Counted from the first letter of the stretch, positions 10,466-19,476 are shown. The stretch: 64,000 bases of DNA from Magnetospirillum sp. 15-1 (GCF_900184795.1 NZ_FXXN01000021.1:148572-212571); one strand, 5' to 3'. Made by a program: numbers and translations. The notes: generated by a model from the letters alone, not told the origin.

Positions 10466-10702
10466 CTATTCCTCCAGCAGGTCGCGCAGGCGGTCGATGG
10501 CGCCGTCGAGCCGGGTCGAGACCACGCGGGTGGTTTCCTCCAGCCGGGCGTAATCGTCGCGGGCGCCGCGCAGCTCGCCGGCCAGCAGCAGATCGCCGGC
10601 CCCCACCCTGGCCGAGGCGGATTCAAGACGGTCGATGGCGGCGCCCAGGCGGCGCATGGCCTCTTCGGTGCGTTGCAAGCTCTGCCCCTGACGCTGTTCC
10701 AC
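10466..10702 (-). CDS. Small coiled-coil protein (DUF4164-like) upstream of zapA
   Basis: A 78-residue helical protein from a GTG start, with heptad-like spacing (RRLGAAIDRLESA, YARLEETTRVV, DRLRDLLEE). The frame is open further upstream to 10774, but the extra residues look non-coding. DUF4164-type proteins commonly sit next to zapA in Rhodospirillales and Rhizobiales, and their function is unknown. Only 3 bases separate it from zapA, so a division-related role is an inference from context. The start codon is the least certain point. Confidence 0.65.
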   Translation of the reverse strand: MEQRQGQSLQRTEEAMRRLGAAIDRLESASARVGAGDLLLAGELRGARDDYARLEETTRVVSTRLDGAIDRLRDLLEE

Positions 10703-10846
10703 GATCCAACCCCATGTTCCGCAATCGAAAGCGAAGGTATGGCCGAAGGGCAACGGAGTCAACAAAGGCCACAACGGCTCGGTTGATCCCCGCCGGAGGG
10801 CGGGCTACCCTTGGTCTTTCCCCGCTTTCCGCGAAGGATGAAATCC

Positions 10847-11335
10847 ATGCGCTCCGCCCTGAAGGCCGCCCTGTTCGCCGCCGCGATCCTCGCCTCCCCG
10901 GCGGCCCTGGCCGAGCAGCCCCTGCCCCTCTCCAAGGGCCAGACCCTCTATGTCCCGGTCTATTCCCATATCTCGCACGGCAATCTGGATGGGCGGGGCA
11001 AGCCGTCCGAACTGCTGCTGTCCTCCATGCTCAGCCTGCGCAATACCGACCTCGCCCAGTCCATCACCATCACCTCGGCGCGCTATTACGACACCGACGG
11101 CAAGCTGCTGCGCGAGTATCTGCCCAAGCCGCTGGTTCTCCCCCCCATGGGCTCGTCCGAACTGTTCGTCGAGCACAAGGACAAGACCGGCGGCAGTGGC
11201 GCCAATTTCGTGGTGGAATGGAAATCCGACCGGGCGGTCAACATACCGGTCATCGAGACCGTCAACGCCTATTTCTTCGGTACCCAGTCGGTGGCCTTCA
11301 CCAGCCCCGGCCGCCCCATCCAGCCCAATCCGTGA
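10847..11335 (+). CDS. Secreted DUF3124-family protein
   Basis: A 162-residue exported protein. The signal peptide covers about residues 1-22 (SPAALAEQ at the cleavage site). The mature part matches the DUF3124 pattern: LYVPVYSHI, LSSMLSLRNTD, ITSARYYDTDGKLLREYL, SSELFVEHKDKTGGSGANF and IPVIETVNAYF. The family has no assigned function. GAAGGA lies 8 bases before this ATG, and the in-frame ATG at 10838 has no comparable site. Its stop overlaps the GTG start of the next gene. Confidence 0.85.
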   Translation: MRSALKAALFAAAILASPAALAEQPLPLSKGQTLYVPVYSHISHGNLDGRGKPSELLLSSMLSLRNTDLAQSITITSARYYDTDGKLLREYLPKPLVLPPMGSSELFVEHKDKTGGSGANFVVEWKSDRAVNIPVIETVNAYFFGTQSVAFTSPGRPIQPNP

Positions 11336-11658
11336 CGCCGCTCACCGTCCATTCCCTGGAACAGGCCCGCGCCACGCTGGCGGCGGCCGATGTCGACCGA
11401 CCGGTCAGGCTGCAAAGCCCGCCCGGTGCCGCAGGACAGCACGGCATCGGCTGGTGGCGGGCCCTGACCCGGGCTTTGGCGGCGGAATTTCCCGATCTGA
11501 AGATCGAAGCGGTGCTGGATTGCGGCGACGCCCCCGGCCTCGCCCTGGCGGCGCTCCGGGCCGGAATCCCTGTGGTCCGGGTGAGCGGCCTTCCCGACAA
11601 TGTGCGGGACAGGCTGGCCGATATCGCCGGGCAGATGGGCGCGCGGCTGGTCGCCTGA
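11332..11658 (+). CDS. Hypothetical protein, translationally coupled to DUF3124 gene
   Basis: A 108-residue protein from a GTG start that overlaps the upstream stop (GTGA). The sequence is consistent with a small soluble alpha/beta fold: ARATLAAADVDRPVRLQSPP near the N-terminus, then IEAVLDCGDAPGLALAALRAG and a final IPVVRVSGLPDNVRDRLADI. I do not recognise the family. The high-GC third positions and the tight overlap support it as a real gene co-transcribed with the DUF3124 gene. Confidence 0.7.
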   Translation: MTPLTVHSLEQARATLAAADVDRPVRLQSPPGAAGQHGIGWWRALTRALAAEFPDLKIEAVLDCGDAPGLALAALRAGIPVVRVSGLPDNVRDRLADIAGQMGARLVA

Positions 11659-11661
11659 ACG

Positions 11662-12123
11662 TCAGATGTCGTACATCAGCACCGCTTCGGGGCGGCCGCG
11701 CCGGTTGATCATGTCGGACAGGGTGGTGTTGTCGAGAATGGCGGCGATGGCGTCGCGCACGTCCTGCATGACGGCGCGGATGGCACAGGCGGTCTCGTCC
11801 GCGCAATCCTCGCAGCGGCGATAGGCGGTACGGGACACGCAGGGCACCGGAGCCAGCGGCCCGTCCAGCAGACGGACGATATCGCCGACCATGATGCGCA
11901 CCGCCGGCTTCGCCAGGGTATAGCCGCCACCCTTGCCCTTCTTGGAGGACAGCAGGCCGTCGTTCTTCATCTCGAGAAGAATGGCGTCGAGGAATTTCTT
12001 GGGAATACGCTCGGCTTCGGCGATATCGGCGATCAGAACCGGTCCCAGCCCCTCGTGCCGCGCCAGATACACCATGGCCTTCAGGCCGTACTTTGCCTTG
12101 CTCGACAGCATCACTACATCCAA
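11662..12123 (-). CDS. Rrf2-family transcriptional regulator with four-cysteine cluster
   Basis: A 153-residue Rrf2/IscR-type winged-helix regulator. The DNA-binding region carries KAKYGLKAMVYLARHEG and the wing KKGKGGGYTLAKPA (about 61-74). Cysteines C95, C104, C107 and C113 are spaced CX8CX2CX5C, consistent with Fe-S binding, although the spacing differs from IscR (C92, C98, C104 in E. coli). It lacks neighbouring isc or suf genes. It is transcribed away from the preceding gene and lies downstream of etfA on the same strand, behind a terminator. Target genes cannot be told from the sequence. Confidence 0.85.
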   Translation of the reverse strand: MDVVMLSSKAKYGLKAMVYLARHEGLGPVLIADIAEAERIPKKFLDAILLEMKNDGLLSSKKGKGGGYTLAKPAVRIMVGDIVRLLDGPLAPVPCVSRTAYRRCEDCADETACAIRAVMQDVRDAIAAILDNTTLSDMINRRGRPEAVLMYDI

Positions 12124-12169
12124 TCCATAGAGTTCAAGGGAAATGGATTGGCGCGGTCATGTCAATAAA

Positions 12170-12201
12170 ATGCAGGGGCGGGCGTGTGCCGCGCCCGCCC
12201 C
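12170..12201 (-). terminator. Rho-independent terminator after etfA
   Basis: On the minus strand a 10-bp perfect stem pairs 12192-12201 with 12175-12184 (GGGGCGGGCG with CGCCCGCCCC, 7-base loop). It is followed by TGCATTTTATT. It starts 16 bases past the etfA stop, as expected for the end of the gcdH-etfB-etfA transcript. Confidence 0.75.
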
Positions 12202-12216
12202 CGCCAGGTTGCGGCC

Positions 12217-13155
12217 TCAGGGAGACTGGAGGGCCGCGGTGAATTCAGGCAACACCTTGAAGAGGTCGGCGACCAGGCCGTAATCGGCGACCTGGAAGAT
12301 GGGGGCCTCTTCGTCCTTGTTGATGGCGACGATGACCTTGGAATCCTTCATGCCGGCCAGGTGCTGGATGGCGCCCGAGATGCCGACGGCGATGTAGAGG
12401 TCGGGGGCGACGATCTTGCCGGTCTGGCCCACCTGGAAGTCGTTGGGCACGAAGCCGGCGTCGACGGCGGCGCGCGAAGCCCCCACTGCGGCGCCCAGCT
12501 TGTCGGCCACCGCTTCGAGCAGCGGGAAGTTATCGCCCGACTGCATGCCGCGCCCGCCCGAGATGATGATGCGGGCGCTGGTCAGCTCGGGACGCTCGGA
12601 CTTGCTGAGCTGGCTGCCCACGTAGGACGACAGGGCCGGGTCGGCGGCGGCGGCGACGGCTTCCACCGAAGCGGAACCACCCTCGGCCTTGGCCGCCTCG
12701 AAGCCGGTGCCGCGTACGGTGATCACCTTGACCGCGTCCTTGGACTGCACGGTGGCGAGCGCATTGCCGGCATAGATCGGGCGGATGAAGGTGTCGGGGG
12801 ACACCACGCCGGTGATCTCCGACACCTGGGCCACGTCGAGCAGCGCCGCGACGCGGGGCGCCACGTTCTTGCCCCCCGTGGTGGCGGGCGCCAGGATGTG
12901 GGAATAGGAACCGGCCAGGCTCACCACCAGGGCGGCCAGCGGCTCGGCGAGATGGTTGGCGTAAACGGCCGCGTCGGCCGACAGCACCTTGGCCACACCC
13001 GCCACCTTGGCGGCGGCCTCGGCCACGGCGGCGATGCCGCTTCCGGCGACCAGGACGTGCACATCGCCGCCGATCCTGGCGGCGGCGGTGACGGTGTTCA
13101 GCGTGGCGGCCTTGAGAGCGCCGCCCTCGTGCTCGGCCAGAACCAGAATGGTCAT
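12217..13155 (-). CDS. etfA: Electron transfer flavoprotein alpha subunit
   Basis: A 312-residue EtfA (FixB family). The N-terminal half is the ETF alpha/beta domain, and the C-terminal FAD domain carries the signature [14 protein letters not shown], then [41 protein letters not shown] and a final [21 protein letters not shown] accepts electrons from acyl-CoA dehydrogenases and passes them to ETF-quinone oxidoreductase. It follows etfB on the same strand across a palindromic repeat. Confidence 0.96.
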   Translation of the reverse strand: MTILVLAEHEGGALKAATLNTVTAAARIGGDVHVLVAGSGIAAVAEAAAKVAGVAKVLSADAAVYANHLAEPLAALVVSLAGSYSHILAPATTGGKNVAPRVAALLDVAQVSEITGVVSPDTFIRPIYAGNALATVQSKDAVKVITVRGTGFEAAKAEGGSASVEAVAAAADPALSSYVGSQLSKSERPELTSARIIISGGRGMQSGDNFPLLEAVADKLGAAVGASRAAVDAGFVPNDFQVGQTGKIVAPDLYIAVGISGAIQHLAGMKDSKVIVAINKDEEAPIFQVADYGLVADLFKVLPEFTAALQSP

Positions 13156-13172
13156 TCGTTCGTCCCTTTCCC

Positions 13173-13277
13173 GTCGTCATGCCCGGACTTGGTCCGGGTA
13201 TCCACGGCCGTGCCGCGCCTCGATCCTGGGTGCTGCGGCACCGTCGTGGATGGCCGGGTCGAGCCCGGCCATGACGA
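13173..13277. repeat. Imperfect palindromic repeat between etfB and etfA
   Basis: About 105 bases with long outer arms in inverted orientation: CGTCATGCCCGGACTTGGTC at the left and the near-complement ending CCCGGCCATGACG at the right. Each arm holds its own small hairpin (CCCGGACTTGGTCCGGG and GCCGGGTCGAGCCCGGC). The same arm types recur in a shorter element at 19497-19570. This is a dispersed host repeat of the kind common in high-GC alphaproteobacteria. Confidence 0.8.
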
Positions 13278-13284
13278 TGAAGTG

Positions 13285-14034
13285 TTAAATGACTTTGGCT
13301 TCGTTCTTCAGCTTGTCGACCAGGGCGGCCACGTCGGGCACCTTGATGCCGGCCTTGCGCTTGGGCGGCTCCTCGACCTTCAGCGTCACCAGGCGCGGCG
13401 CCACGTCGACGCCCAGATCGGCCGGCGAGACCGTGTCGATGGGCTTCTTCTTGGCCTTCATGATGTTGGGCAAGGACGCGTAGCGCGGCTCGTTGAGGCG
13501 CAGGTCGGTGGTCACCACCGCCGGCAGCCTGAGGCTCACCGTCTCCAGGCCGCCGTCCACCTCACGGGTCACCGTGATGGATTCGCCGACGATCTCCAGC
13601 TTGGAGGCGAAGGTGCCCTGGGGGCGGCCCAGCAGCGCCGCCAGCATCTGGCCGGTCTGGTTGCTGTCGTCGTCGATGGCCTGCTTGCCCAGGATGATCA
13701 GACCGGGCTGTTCCTTGTCCACCAGGGCCTTCAGGACCTTGGCGACGGCCAGCGGCTGCACCTCCTCGTCGCTCGCCACCAGGATGCCGCGGTCGGCGCC
13801 CATGGCCAGAGCGGTGCGCAGCGTCTCCGATGCCGCCGCCGGGCCCACCGACACCACCACCACCTCGGCGGCCTTGCCCGCTTCCTTGAGCCGAACCGCC
13901 TCCTCCACCGCGATCTCGTCGAACGGGTTCATGGAGAACTTCACGTTCTGCGTCTCGACGCCCGAACCGTCCGACTTCACCCGGATCTTCACGTTGTAGT
14001 CGATCACCCGCTTGATCGCGACCAGGACTTTCAT
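13285..14034 (-). CDS. etfB: Electron transfer flavoprotein beta subunit
   Basis: A 249-residue EtfB (FixA family), starting [20 protein letters not shown]. The AMP-site region [22 protein letters not shown] lies at about residues 60-81, and the ETF-beta signature covers [31 protein letters not shown] in segments from about 155 to 185. The lysine and leucine-rich recognition loop is followed by [11 protein letters not shown]. It is 59 bases downstream of gcdH and precedes etfA, so the three probably form one unit. Confidence 0.96.
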   Translation of the reverse strand: MKVLVAIKRVIDYNVKIRVKSDGSGVETQNVKFSMNPFDEIAVEEAVRLKEAGKAAEVVVVSVGPAAASETLRTALAMGADRGILVASDEEVQPLAVAKVLKALVDKEQPGLIILGKQAIDDDSNQTGQMLAALLGRPQGTFASKLEIVGESITVTREVDGGLETVSLRLPAVVTTDLRLNEPRYASLPNIMKAKKKPIDTVSPADLGVDVAPRLVTLKVEEPPKRKAGIKVPDVAALVDKLKNEAKVI

Positions 14035-14093
14035 TTGTCTTTCAATCCGTTAGTCGGCCGGGCCCGAAGGCCCGGCCGGTAGGTTCATGGTTT

Positions 14094-15272
14094 TTAGGAG
14101 AACGCCTGGATGCCGGTCATGGCCCGGCCCAGGATCAGGGCATGGACGTCGTGGGCACCTTCGTAGGTGTTCACGGTCTCCAGGTTCACCATGTGGCGAA
14201 TGACGTGGAACTCTTCCGAGATGCCGTTGCCGCCGTGCATGTCACGCGCCATGCGGGCGATGTCCAGCGACTTGCCGCAATTGTTGCGCTTGATCAGCGA
14301 CACGGCCTCGGGAGCCCAGGTGCCCTCGTCCATCATGCGGCCGACGCGCACGCAGGCCTGCAGGCCGAGCGTGATTTCGGTCATCATGTTGGCCAGCTTC
14401 AACTGGGGGATCTGGTTGGCGGCCAGCGGACGGCCGAACTGCTTGCGGTCCAGCATGTACTGGCGGGCCGCATGCCAGCAGAACTCGGCGGCGCCGATGA
14501 CGCCCCAGGCGATGCCGTAGCGGGCCTTGTTCAGGCAGCCGAACGGGCCACCCAGGCCGGAAGCGTTGGGCATCAGCGCCTCGTCGGGGACGAAAGCCTC
14601 GTCGAGGACGATCTCGCCGGTGATGGAGGCACGCAGAGAGAGCTTGCCCTCGATCTTCGGAGTGGTGAAGCCCTTGATGCCCTTCTCGACGATGAAGCCC
14701 TTGATCTTGCCCTCATGGGCGTCGGACTTGGCCCAGACGATGGCGATGTCCGAGATGGGGGAATTGGTGATCCACATCTTGGAGCCGGTCAGCAGGTAGC
14801 CGCCGTCGACCTTCTTGGCACGGGTCCGCATGCCGCCCGGATCGGAACCGGCATCGGGCTCGGTCAGGCCGAAACAGCCGACGATCTCGCCGGTGGCCAG
14901 ACGGGGCAGGTACTTCTTCTTCTGCTCTTCGGTGCCGTAGCTGAAGATGGGATGCATCACCAGCGACGACTGCACGCTCATGGCCGAGCGATAGCCGGAA
15001 TCGACCCGCTCCACCTCGCGCGAGATCAGGCCGTAGGCCACGTGGTTGACGCCCGGCCCGCCGTATTCCTCGGGGATGGTGGGGCCAAGCAGGCCCATCT
15101 CGCCCATCTCGTTCATGATCTCGCGGTCGAAGGTCTCGTCGCGAAACGCCTTCATCACGCGGGGCTGGAGCTTCTCCTGGCAATAGGCATGCGCCGAGTC
15201 GCGGATCAGCTTCTCGTCTTCGCTGAGCTGGTCTTCCAGGAGAAAGGGGTCGTCCCACTTGAAATTCTGCAC
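14094..15272 (-). CDS. gcdH: Glutaryl-CoA dehydrogenase
   Basis: A 392-residue acyl-CoA dehydrogenase whose closest pattern is glutaryl-CoA dehydrogenase. The N-terminus [18 protein letters not shown], the [15 protein letters not shown] flavin loop, and the C-terminal [20 protein letters not shown] are typical. The catalytic glutamate lies in that last motif at about residue 371. The enzyme oxidises and decarboxylates glutaryl-CoA to crotonyl-CoA in lysine, tryptophan and aromatic breakdown. I chose the GTG at 15272 because GGGAGA lies 8 bases upstream. An ATG at 15314 would add 14 residues. A LysR gene diverges from it. Confidence 0.9.
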   Translation of the reverse strand: MQNFKWDDPFLLEDQLSEDEKLIRDSAHAYCQEKLQPRVMKAFRDETFDREIMNEMGEMGLLGPTIPEEYGGPGVNHVAYGLISREVERVDSGYRSAMSVQSSLVMHPIFSYGTEEQKKKYLPRLATGEIVGCFGLTEPDAGSDPGGMRTRAKKVDGGYLLTGSKMWITNSPISDIAIVWAKSDAHEGKIKGFIVEKGIKGFTTPKIEGKLSLRASITGEIVLDEAFVPDEALMPNASGLGGPFGCLNKARYGIAWGVIGAAEFCWHAARQYMLDRKQFGRPLAANQIPQLKLANMMTEITLGLQACVRVGRMMDEGTWAPEAVSLIKRNNCGKSLDIARMARDMHGGNGISEEFHVIRHMVNLETVNTYEGAHDVHALILGRAMTGIQAFS

Positions 15273-15350
15273 GGTGATGTCTCCCACGTGAATGAATGGC
15301 ACTGGAGGCACCATGGCGCATCCGAGCCATCATGAGAAAAATATCTTTTC

Positions 15351-15363
15351 TATGGTGACCATA
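15351..15363. promoter_or_regulatory. Candidate LysR operator (T-N11-A palindrome)
   Basis: TATGGTGACCATA is a near-perfect 13-base palindrome with the T-N11-A layout typical of LysR-family binding sites. It lies in the divergent gap between gcdH and the LysR gene, about 20-30 bases before the LysR start and 80 before gcdH. That position suits autoregulation together with control of gcdH-etfBA. Confidence 0.55.
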
Positions 15364-15381
15364 ACGTTTCATTATATGTCC

Positions 15382-16296
15382 ATGGATATCCGCCAGCTTC
15401 GCTACTTCCTGGGCATCGTCGAACACGGCTCGCTGAGCAAGGCGGCCGAGGCGTTGCGCGTGGCCCAGCCGGCACTCAGCCTGCACCTCAAGCGGCTGGA
15501 GGAAGAGTTCGGCTGCCCGCTGGTGCACCGGACGGCGCGCGGCGTGGTCCCCACCGAAAGCGGCATGCGTCTGGCCGTGCGGGCCGGCGTCCTGGTCGAG
15601 CGCATGGGGAGTCTCAAGGACGAAATCCGGGGACTGGAAGCCGCCCCCGCCGGGCCGGCGGTGATCGGCATTCCCACCTCGCTGGGGCCGCTGCTGACCG
15701 TGCCTCTGGCCCTGGCGGTGCGCCGCCGCCATCCCTCCATCCATCTCAGGGTGGTGGAGGGTCTGTCCGGCCACATGCTGGAATGGGTGCTGTCGGGCTC
15801 GGTGGACATGGCGCTGGTCTTCGGCTCGGAACACCCCCCCGGCCTCGCCACCCGCTTCATCGCCCGCGAGCGTTTGGCCCTGGTCTCCACCAAGGGCGAT
15901 CCGCTGCTGGACAGCCGCCACGACATCGATCTGGCCCGTGTGCTGACCCTGCCGCTGATCCTGCCCGGCCGCCCCCACGGGGTGCGGGCCGAGGTGGAGC
16001 GCGCCGCCCGCACCTTGGGCACCGAGCCCCAGGTGGTGATCGAAATCGATGCCCTGGACCAGATCAAGTCGCTGGTCGCCGCCGGGGCCGGCTACACCGT
16101 ACTGTCGGAGCGCTACGCCCGTTTCGGTCCCGAGGCCGCCAACCTGGACGCGGTGCCCATCGTATCGCCGGAAATCGAGCGGACCATCTCGCTGGCCCAC
16201 GCCTCGGACCGGCCGCTGTCCATCGCCGCCAAGGCGGTGCACGCCATCGCCGTCGAGCACCTGGACCTGCTGACCACCGACGGCCGCTGGAAGTGA
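15382..16296 (+). CDS. LysR-family transcriptional regulator
   Basis: A 304-residue LysR regulator. The N-terminal winged helix begins MDIRQLRYFLGIVEHGSLSK and includes the recognition segment VAQPALSLHLKRLEEEFGCPL. The effector domain covers about residues 90-295, with a NAC/CynR-like character (GIPTSLGPLLTVPLALAVRR, LPLILPGRPHGVR). Upstream in-frame ATGs exist to 15292, but the standard LysR N-terminus starts at 15382 (or 15376). It diverges from gcdH with a palindromic site between, so control of glutaryl-CoA breakdown is likely. iorA follows on the same strand after 171 bases. Confidence 0.9.
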   Translation: MDIRQLRYFLGIVEHGSLSKAAEALRVAQPALSLHLKRLEEEFGCPLVHRTARGVVPTESGMRLAVRAGVLVERMGSLKDEIRGLEAAPAGPAVIGIPTSLGPLLTVPLALAVRRRHPSIHLRVVEGLSGHMLEWVLSGSVDMALVFGSEHPPGLATRFIARERLALVSTKGDPLLDSRHDIDLARVLTLPLILPGRPHGVRAEVERAARTLGTEPQVVIEIDALDQIKSLVAAGAGYTVLSERYARFGPEAANLDAVPIVSPEIERTISLAHASDRPLSIAAKAVHAIAVEHLDLLTTDGRWK

Positions 16297-16467
16297 TACG
16301 CACAATCTGTTTATAAGTATCGCATCGTAACGCAATCACGTAAGCTGAATGTGCATTCTGCTTCCGGTGAAGCCCCCGACGGTGTTAGGCTCCGCCCCGT
16401 TCCGCGGCAAAGAGAGGGGAAGCCCCCGCGCCGGCGGATGATACCGGAGAGCGTGAGGAGCTTGTTC

Positions 16468-18324
16468 ATGTCCGCAGCCGTTCAGGCCAAGCCGCAATCG
16501 CGGCTTTTGTTGTCGGGTAACGATGCCATCGCCCGGGGCGTATGGGAGGCCGGCGCCAAGGTGGCCGCCGCCTATCCCGGCACCCCGTCGACCGAGATTC
16601 TGGAGAGCCTGTCGCTCTATCCCGATCTCTACGCCGAATGGTCGGTGAACGAGAAGGTCGCCATGGAGGTGGCCATCGGCGGCTCCATGTCGGGTGCCCG
16701 TGCGTTCTGCGCCATGAAGCATGTGGGCCTCAACGTCGCCTCGGACGCTTTCATGACGGTGACTGTGGCCGGCGTGATCGGCGGCCTGGTGATCGCCGTG
16801 GCCGACGACGTGGGCATGTCGTCCTCCCAGAACGAGCAGGACTCGCGCTTCTGGGGTCGCTTCGCCCATGTCCCGGTGCTCGAGCCCGCCGATTCCCAGG
16901 AAGCCTACGAGATGGCGAAGTACGCCTTCGAGCTTTCCGAGGCCTACAACACCCCCGTCATCCTGCGCCTGACCACCCGCGTCTGCCACGTCAAGGCGGT
17001 GGTGCAGGTGGGCGAGAAGGTCAAGCACGACATCGGCGGCTTCAAGTCCGACGCCAGACGCTGGGTGATGACGCCGGCCAACGCCAAGGGCCTGCTGCCG
17101 GCCCAGATCGCCCGCGAAGGCAAGCTGCAGACCCTGGCCGAAGCCTCGCCCATGAACTTCCTGGACGACGGCTCGGACAAGCGGATCGGCTTCGTTACCT
17201 CTGGCCCCGCCTACATGCATGTGCGCGAGAGCTTCCCCGACGCGCCCGTCCTCAAGCTGGGCTTCACCTATCCGGTGCCGGTGGCGCTGGTGGAGAAGCT
17301 GGCAGCAGGGGTCGAGCATCTGGTGGTGGTCGAGGAGACCGAGCCGCTGATGGAGCGCGAACTGAAGGCCGCCGGCCTGCAGGCCATCCACGGCAAGGAC
17401 CTGCTGCCCCGCCTGGGCGAGCTGACCCCCAACGTGCTGATCCCGGCCATCAAGACCTTCCTGGGCGAGCCGCTGCCGCCGACCACGACCTATCCGAAGT
17501 TCGATCCCTTCCCCCGCCCGCCGACCATGTGCGCCGCCTGCCCCCATATGGGCGTCTACTATTCGCTGGCCCGCATGCGCAAGAACGTCCAGATCTCGGG
17601 CGATATCGGCTGCTACACCCTGGGTGCCGGCCATCCGTGGAACGCGCTGGACAGCACCATCTCCATGGGTGCCTCCATGGGCATCGCGCTCGGCATGGAC
17701 AAGGCCCGCTCGGAAGAGACCAAGGACAAGGCCGTGGTCGCCGTCATCGGCGATTCCACCTTCCTGCACATGGGCATGCAGGGTCTGCTGGACATCGTCT
17801 ACAACCGGGGCAACGTCACCGTCCTGATCCTCGACAACCGCACCACCGGCATGACCGGCGGCCAGAACCATGCCGGTACCGGCAAGGGCCTGAACGGCGA
17901 CGACACGCCGCGCGTCGATTTCGTGCGTCTGGTGGAAGCGCTCGGCGTCAAGCCCGAGCGCATCTCGAAGATCGATCCCTACGTGCTGCCGGTGGTGTTC
18001 AAGACCATCAAGCGGGAAACCGCCATCCCCGAGGTCTCGGTGATCATCACCGACCGTCCTTGCGTGCTGTCCGAGTTCTACACCAAGATCGAACCCTACA
18101 AGGTGGTGGACGACGACTGCACCGGCTGCGGCAACTGTATCAACGTGGGCTGTCCGGCCATCACGGTGAAGCGCTCGGAATCCAAGGTCCGCCCCGACGG
18201 CAAGGTCAACGAGCTGAAGTTCACCACCATCGATACCGCCATGTGCACCGGCTGCCATATGTGCGTGGAATCGTGCGGCCCCAACGCCATCGTGCTGGCC
18301 AAGCCCGCCGCGGCGGCTGAGTGA
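16468..18324 (+). CDS. iorA: Indolepyruvate ferredoxin oxidoreductase alpha subunit
   Basis: A 618-residue IorA. The N-terminal pyrimidine-binding domain carries GVWEAGAKVAAAYPGTPSTE. The thiamine diphosphate domain has GDIGCYTLG and GDSTFLHMGMQGLLD followed by DNRTTGMTGGQNH. The C-terminus holds two 4Fe-4S motifs, CTGCGNCINVGCPA and CTGCHMCVESCGP. It oxidatively decarboxylates aryl-2-oxo acids (indolepyruvate, phenylpyruvate) to acyl-CoA with reduced ferredoxin. GTGAGGAG sits 7 bases before the ATG, so this start is preferred over in-frame codons back to 16351. It is coupled to iorB. Confidence 0.95.
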   Translation: MSAAVQAKPQSRLLLSGNDAIARGVWEAGAKVAAAYPGTPSTEILESLSLYPDLYAEWSVNEKVAMEVAIGGSMSGARAFCAMKHVGLNVASDAFMTVTVAGVIGGLVIAVADDVGMSSSQNEQDSRFWGRFAHVPVLEPADSQEAYEMAKYAFELSEAYNTPVILRLTTRVCHVKAVVQVGEKVKHDIGGFKSDARRWVMTPANAKGLLPAQIAREGKLQTLAEASPMNFLDDGSDKRIGFVTSGPAYMHVRESFPDAPVLKLGFTYPVPVALVEKLAAGVEHLVVVEETEPLMERELKAAGLQAIHGKDLLPRLGELTPNVLIPAIKTFLGEPLPPTTTYPKFDPFPRPPTMCAACPHMGVYYSLARMRKNVQISGDIGCYTLGAGHPWNALDSTISMGASMGIALGMDKARSEETKDKAVVAVIGDSTFLHMGMQGLLDIVYNRGNVTVLILDNRTTGMTGGQNHAGTGKGLNGDDTPRVDFVRLVEALGVKPERISKIDPYVLPVVFKTIKRETAIPEVSVIITDRPCVLSEFYTKIEPYKVVDDDCTGCGNCINVGCPAITVKRSESKVRPDGKVNELKFTTIDTAMCTGCHMCVESCGPNAIVLAKPAAAAE

Positions 18325-18335
18325 GGGACACCATC

Positions 18336-18956
18336 ATGAACGATGTGATCACCAATATCCTCGTATGCGGCACCGGCGGCCAGGGCGTCATGACCGCCGC
18401 CGAGATCCTGTCCCAGGCGGCCATCGCGCGCGGCCTGGACTGCAAGAAGTCGGAAGTGGCCGGCATGGCCCAGCGCGGCGGCGTGGTCACCAGCCACGTC
18501 CGCTTCGGAAAAAGGGTCTGGTCGCCGGTCATCACGCCGGGTACCGCCGACATCCTGGTGGCCTTCGAGGTGGCCGAGGGCTCCCGCTGGGCCGACATGC
18601 TGCGCCCCGGCGGCGTGGCCATGGTCAACACCATCCGTCTGGTGCCGCCGGTGGTCTCGGCCGGGCTGTTCAAGTATCCCGACGATCCGGTGGCCCAGAT
18701 GCGGGCGGCGGGCGTCACCGTCTATGACTTCGACGCCGGCGCCATCGCCCGCGAGCTGGGCGACCTGCGTCTGGTCAACACCATCATGCTGGGCGCCATC
18801 GCCGATTACCTGCCCTTCCCGGCCAGCGAGCTGGAGGAGCAGATCGTCGGACGCTTCCGCGAAAGGAAGCCCGCAATGGTCGAAGTCAACCAGCGGGCCT
18901 TCGCCGCCGGCCGCGACGCCGCCGGCAGCGCCAAGACCAAGACCTCAGCCGCCTGA
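18336..18956 (+). CDS. iorB: Indolepyruvate ferredoxin oxidoreductase beta subunit
   Basis: A 206-residue IorB, the gamma-type subunit of 2-oxoacid oxidoreductases. It begins with the nucleotide-like motif NILVCGTGGQGVMTAAEIL and continues with KKSEVAGMAQRGGVVTSHVRFG. It pairs with IorA to complete the enzyme. The ATG at 18336 has GAGGG 9 bases upstream, whereas a start at 18321 would overlap the iorA stop. It lies 11 bases after iorA. Together the pair suggests an aromatic amino acid or phenylacetyl-CoA route. Confidence 0.94.
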   Translation: MNDVITNILVCGTGGQGVMTAAEILSQAAIARGLDCKKSEVAGMAQRGGVVTSHVRFGKRVWSPVITPGTADILVAFEVAEGSRWADMLRPGGVAMVNTIRLVPPVVSAGLFKYPDDPVAQMRAAGVTVYDFDAGAIARELGDLRLVNTIMLGAIADYLPFPASELEEQIVGRFRERKPAMVEVNQRAFAAGRDAAGSAKTKTSAA

Positions 18957-18978
18957 TATAGGCAGCTTCCACCTTTGG

Positions 18979-19028
18979 CATTCTCACCGGGTTCTGTTAG
19001 CCTCAACGAACCGGTGAGAATGTTATTT
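18979..19028 (+). terminator. Inverted repeat after iorB, probable terminator
   Basis: CATTCTCACCGGGTTC at 18979-18994 pairs with GAACCGGTGAGAATG at 19008-19022 (15 bp with one bulged G, 13-base loop), and TTATTT follows. Placed 22 bases after iorB and 22 before the next start, it fits a rho-independent terminator. An operator for the downstream receiver gene is the alternative. Confidence 0.6.
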
Positions 19029-19044
19029 CCAGGGGAAGACTCGG

Positions 19045-19446
19045 ATGGCGGCGGCAGTGGATCTCGGCACGCTGAAGGTGCTGATCATCGACGATCAGGA
19101 ATTCGTCCGGACCATCGTCAAGAAGATGCTGCAACAGGTCGGCGTCGGCTCGGTGGTCGAGGCCCATGACGGCAATTCCGGCCTGGAAACGGTGGAGATG
19201 GAACGCCCCGACGTGGTGATCTGCGACGTGCAGATGCGCCCCATGGATGGCTTCGGTTTCGTCAAGATGCTCCGCGCCCTGCCCTTCGGCAAGGATTTGC
19301 CGGTAGTGATGCTGACCGCCCACACCGACGCCGCCACGGTGGGCCGCGCCAAGGAACTGAACGTCAACGCCTTCCTGGCCAAGCCGGTCCTGCCCCCGGC
19401 GCTCAAGGAAAAGATCATCAAGGTGATGAGCGACGCGCGGGGCTGA
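19045..19446 (+). CDS. Single-domain CheY-like response regulator
   Basis: A 133-residue receiver with no output domain. It shows the acidic pair DD at 16-17, the phosphoacceptor D61 in VVICDVQMRPMDGFGF, the switch threonine in VVMLTAH, and the lysine in FLAKPVLPP. It could act in chemotaxis, motility or a phosphorelay. No kinase lies next to it, so its partner is unknown. GGGGAAG lies about 9 bases before the ATG. It stands alone between the ior operon and the PBP1A gene read from the other strand. Confidence 0.92.
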   Translation: MAAAVDLGTLKVLIIDDQEFVRTIVKKMLQQVGVGSVVEAHDGNSGLETVEMERPDVVICDVQMRPMDGFGFVKMLRALPFGKDLPVVMLTAHTDAATVGRAKELNVNAFLAKPVLPPALKEKIIKVMSDARG

Positions 19447-19476
19447 ACGGGCTTCGGGCCGCCCCTGGGTCACCCC

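Noticed and set aside
12184-14082. A 632-codon open frame opposite etfA and etfB
   Set aside because: It is antisense to two well-recognised genes, is histidine, glycine and glutamine-rich, and shows no domain. Such frames are normal in 65 % GC DNA.
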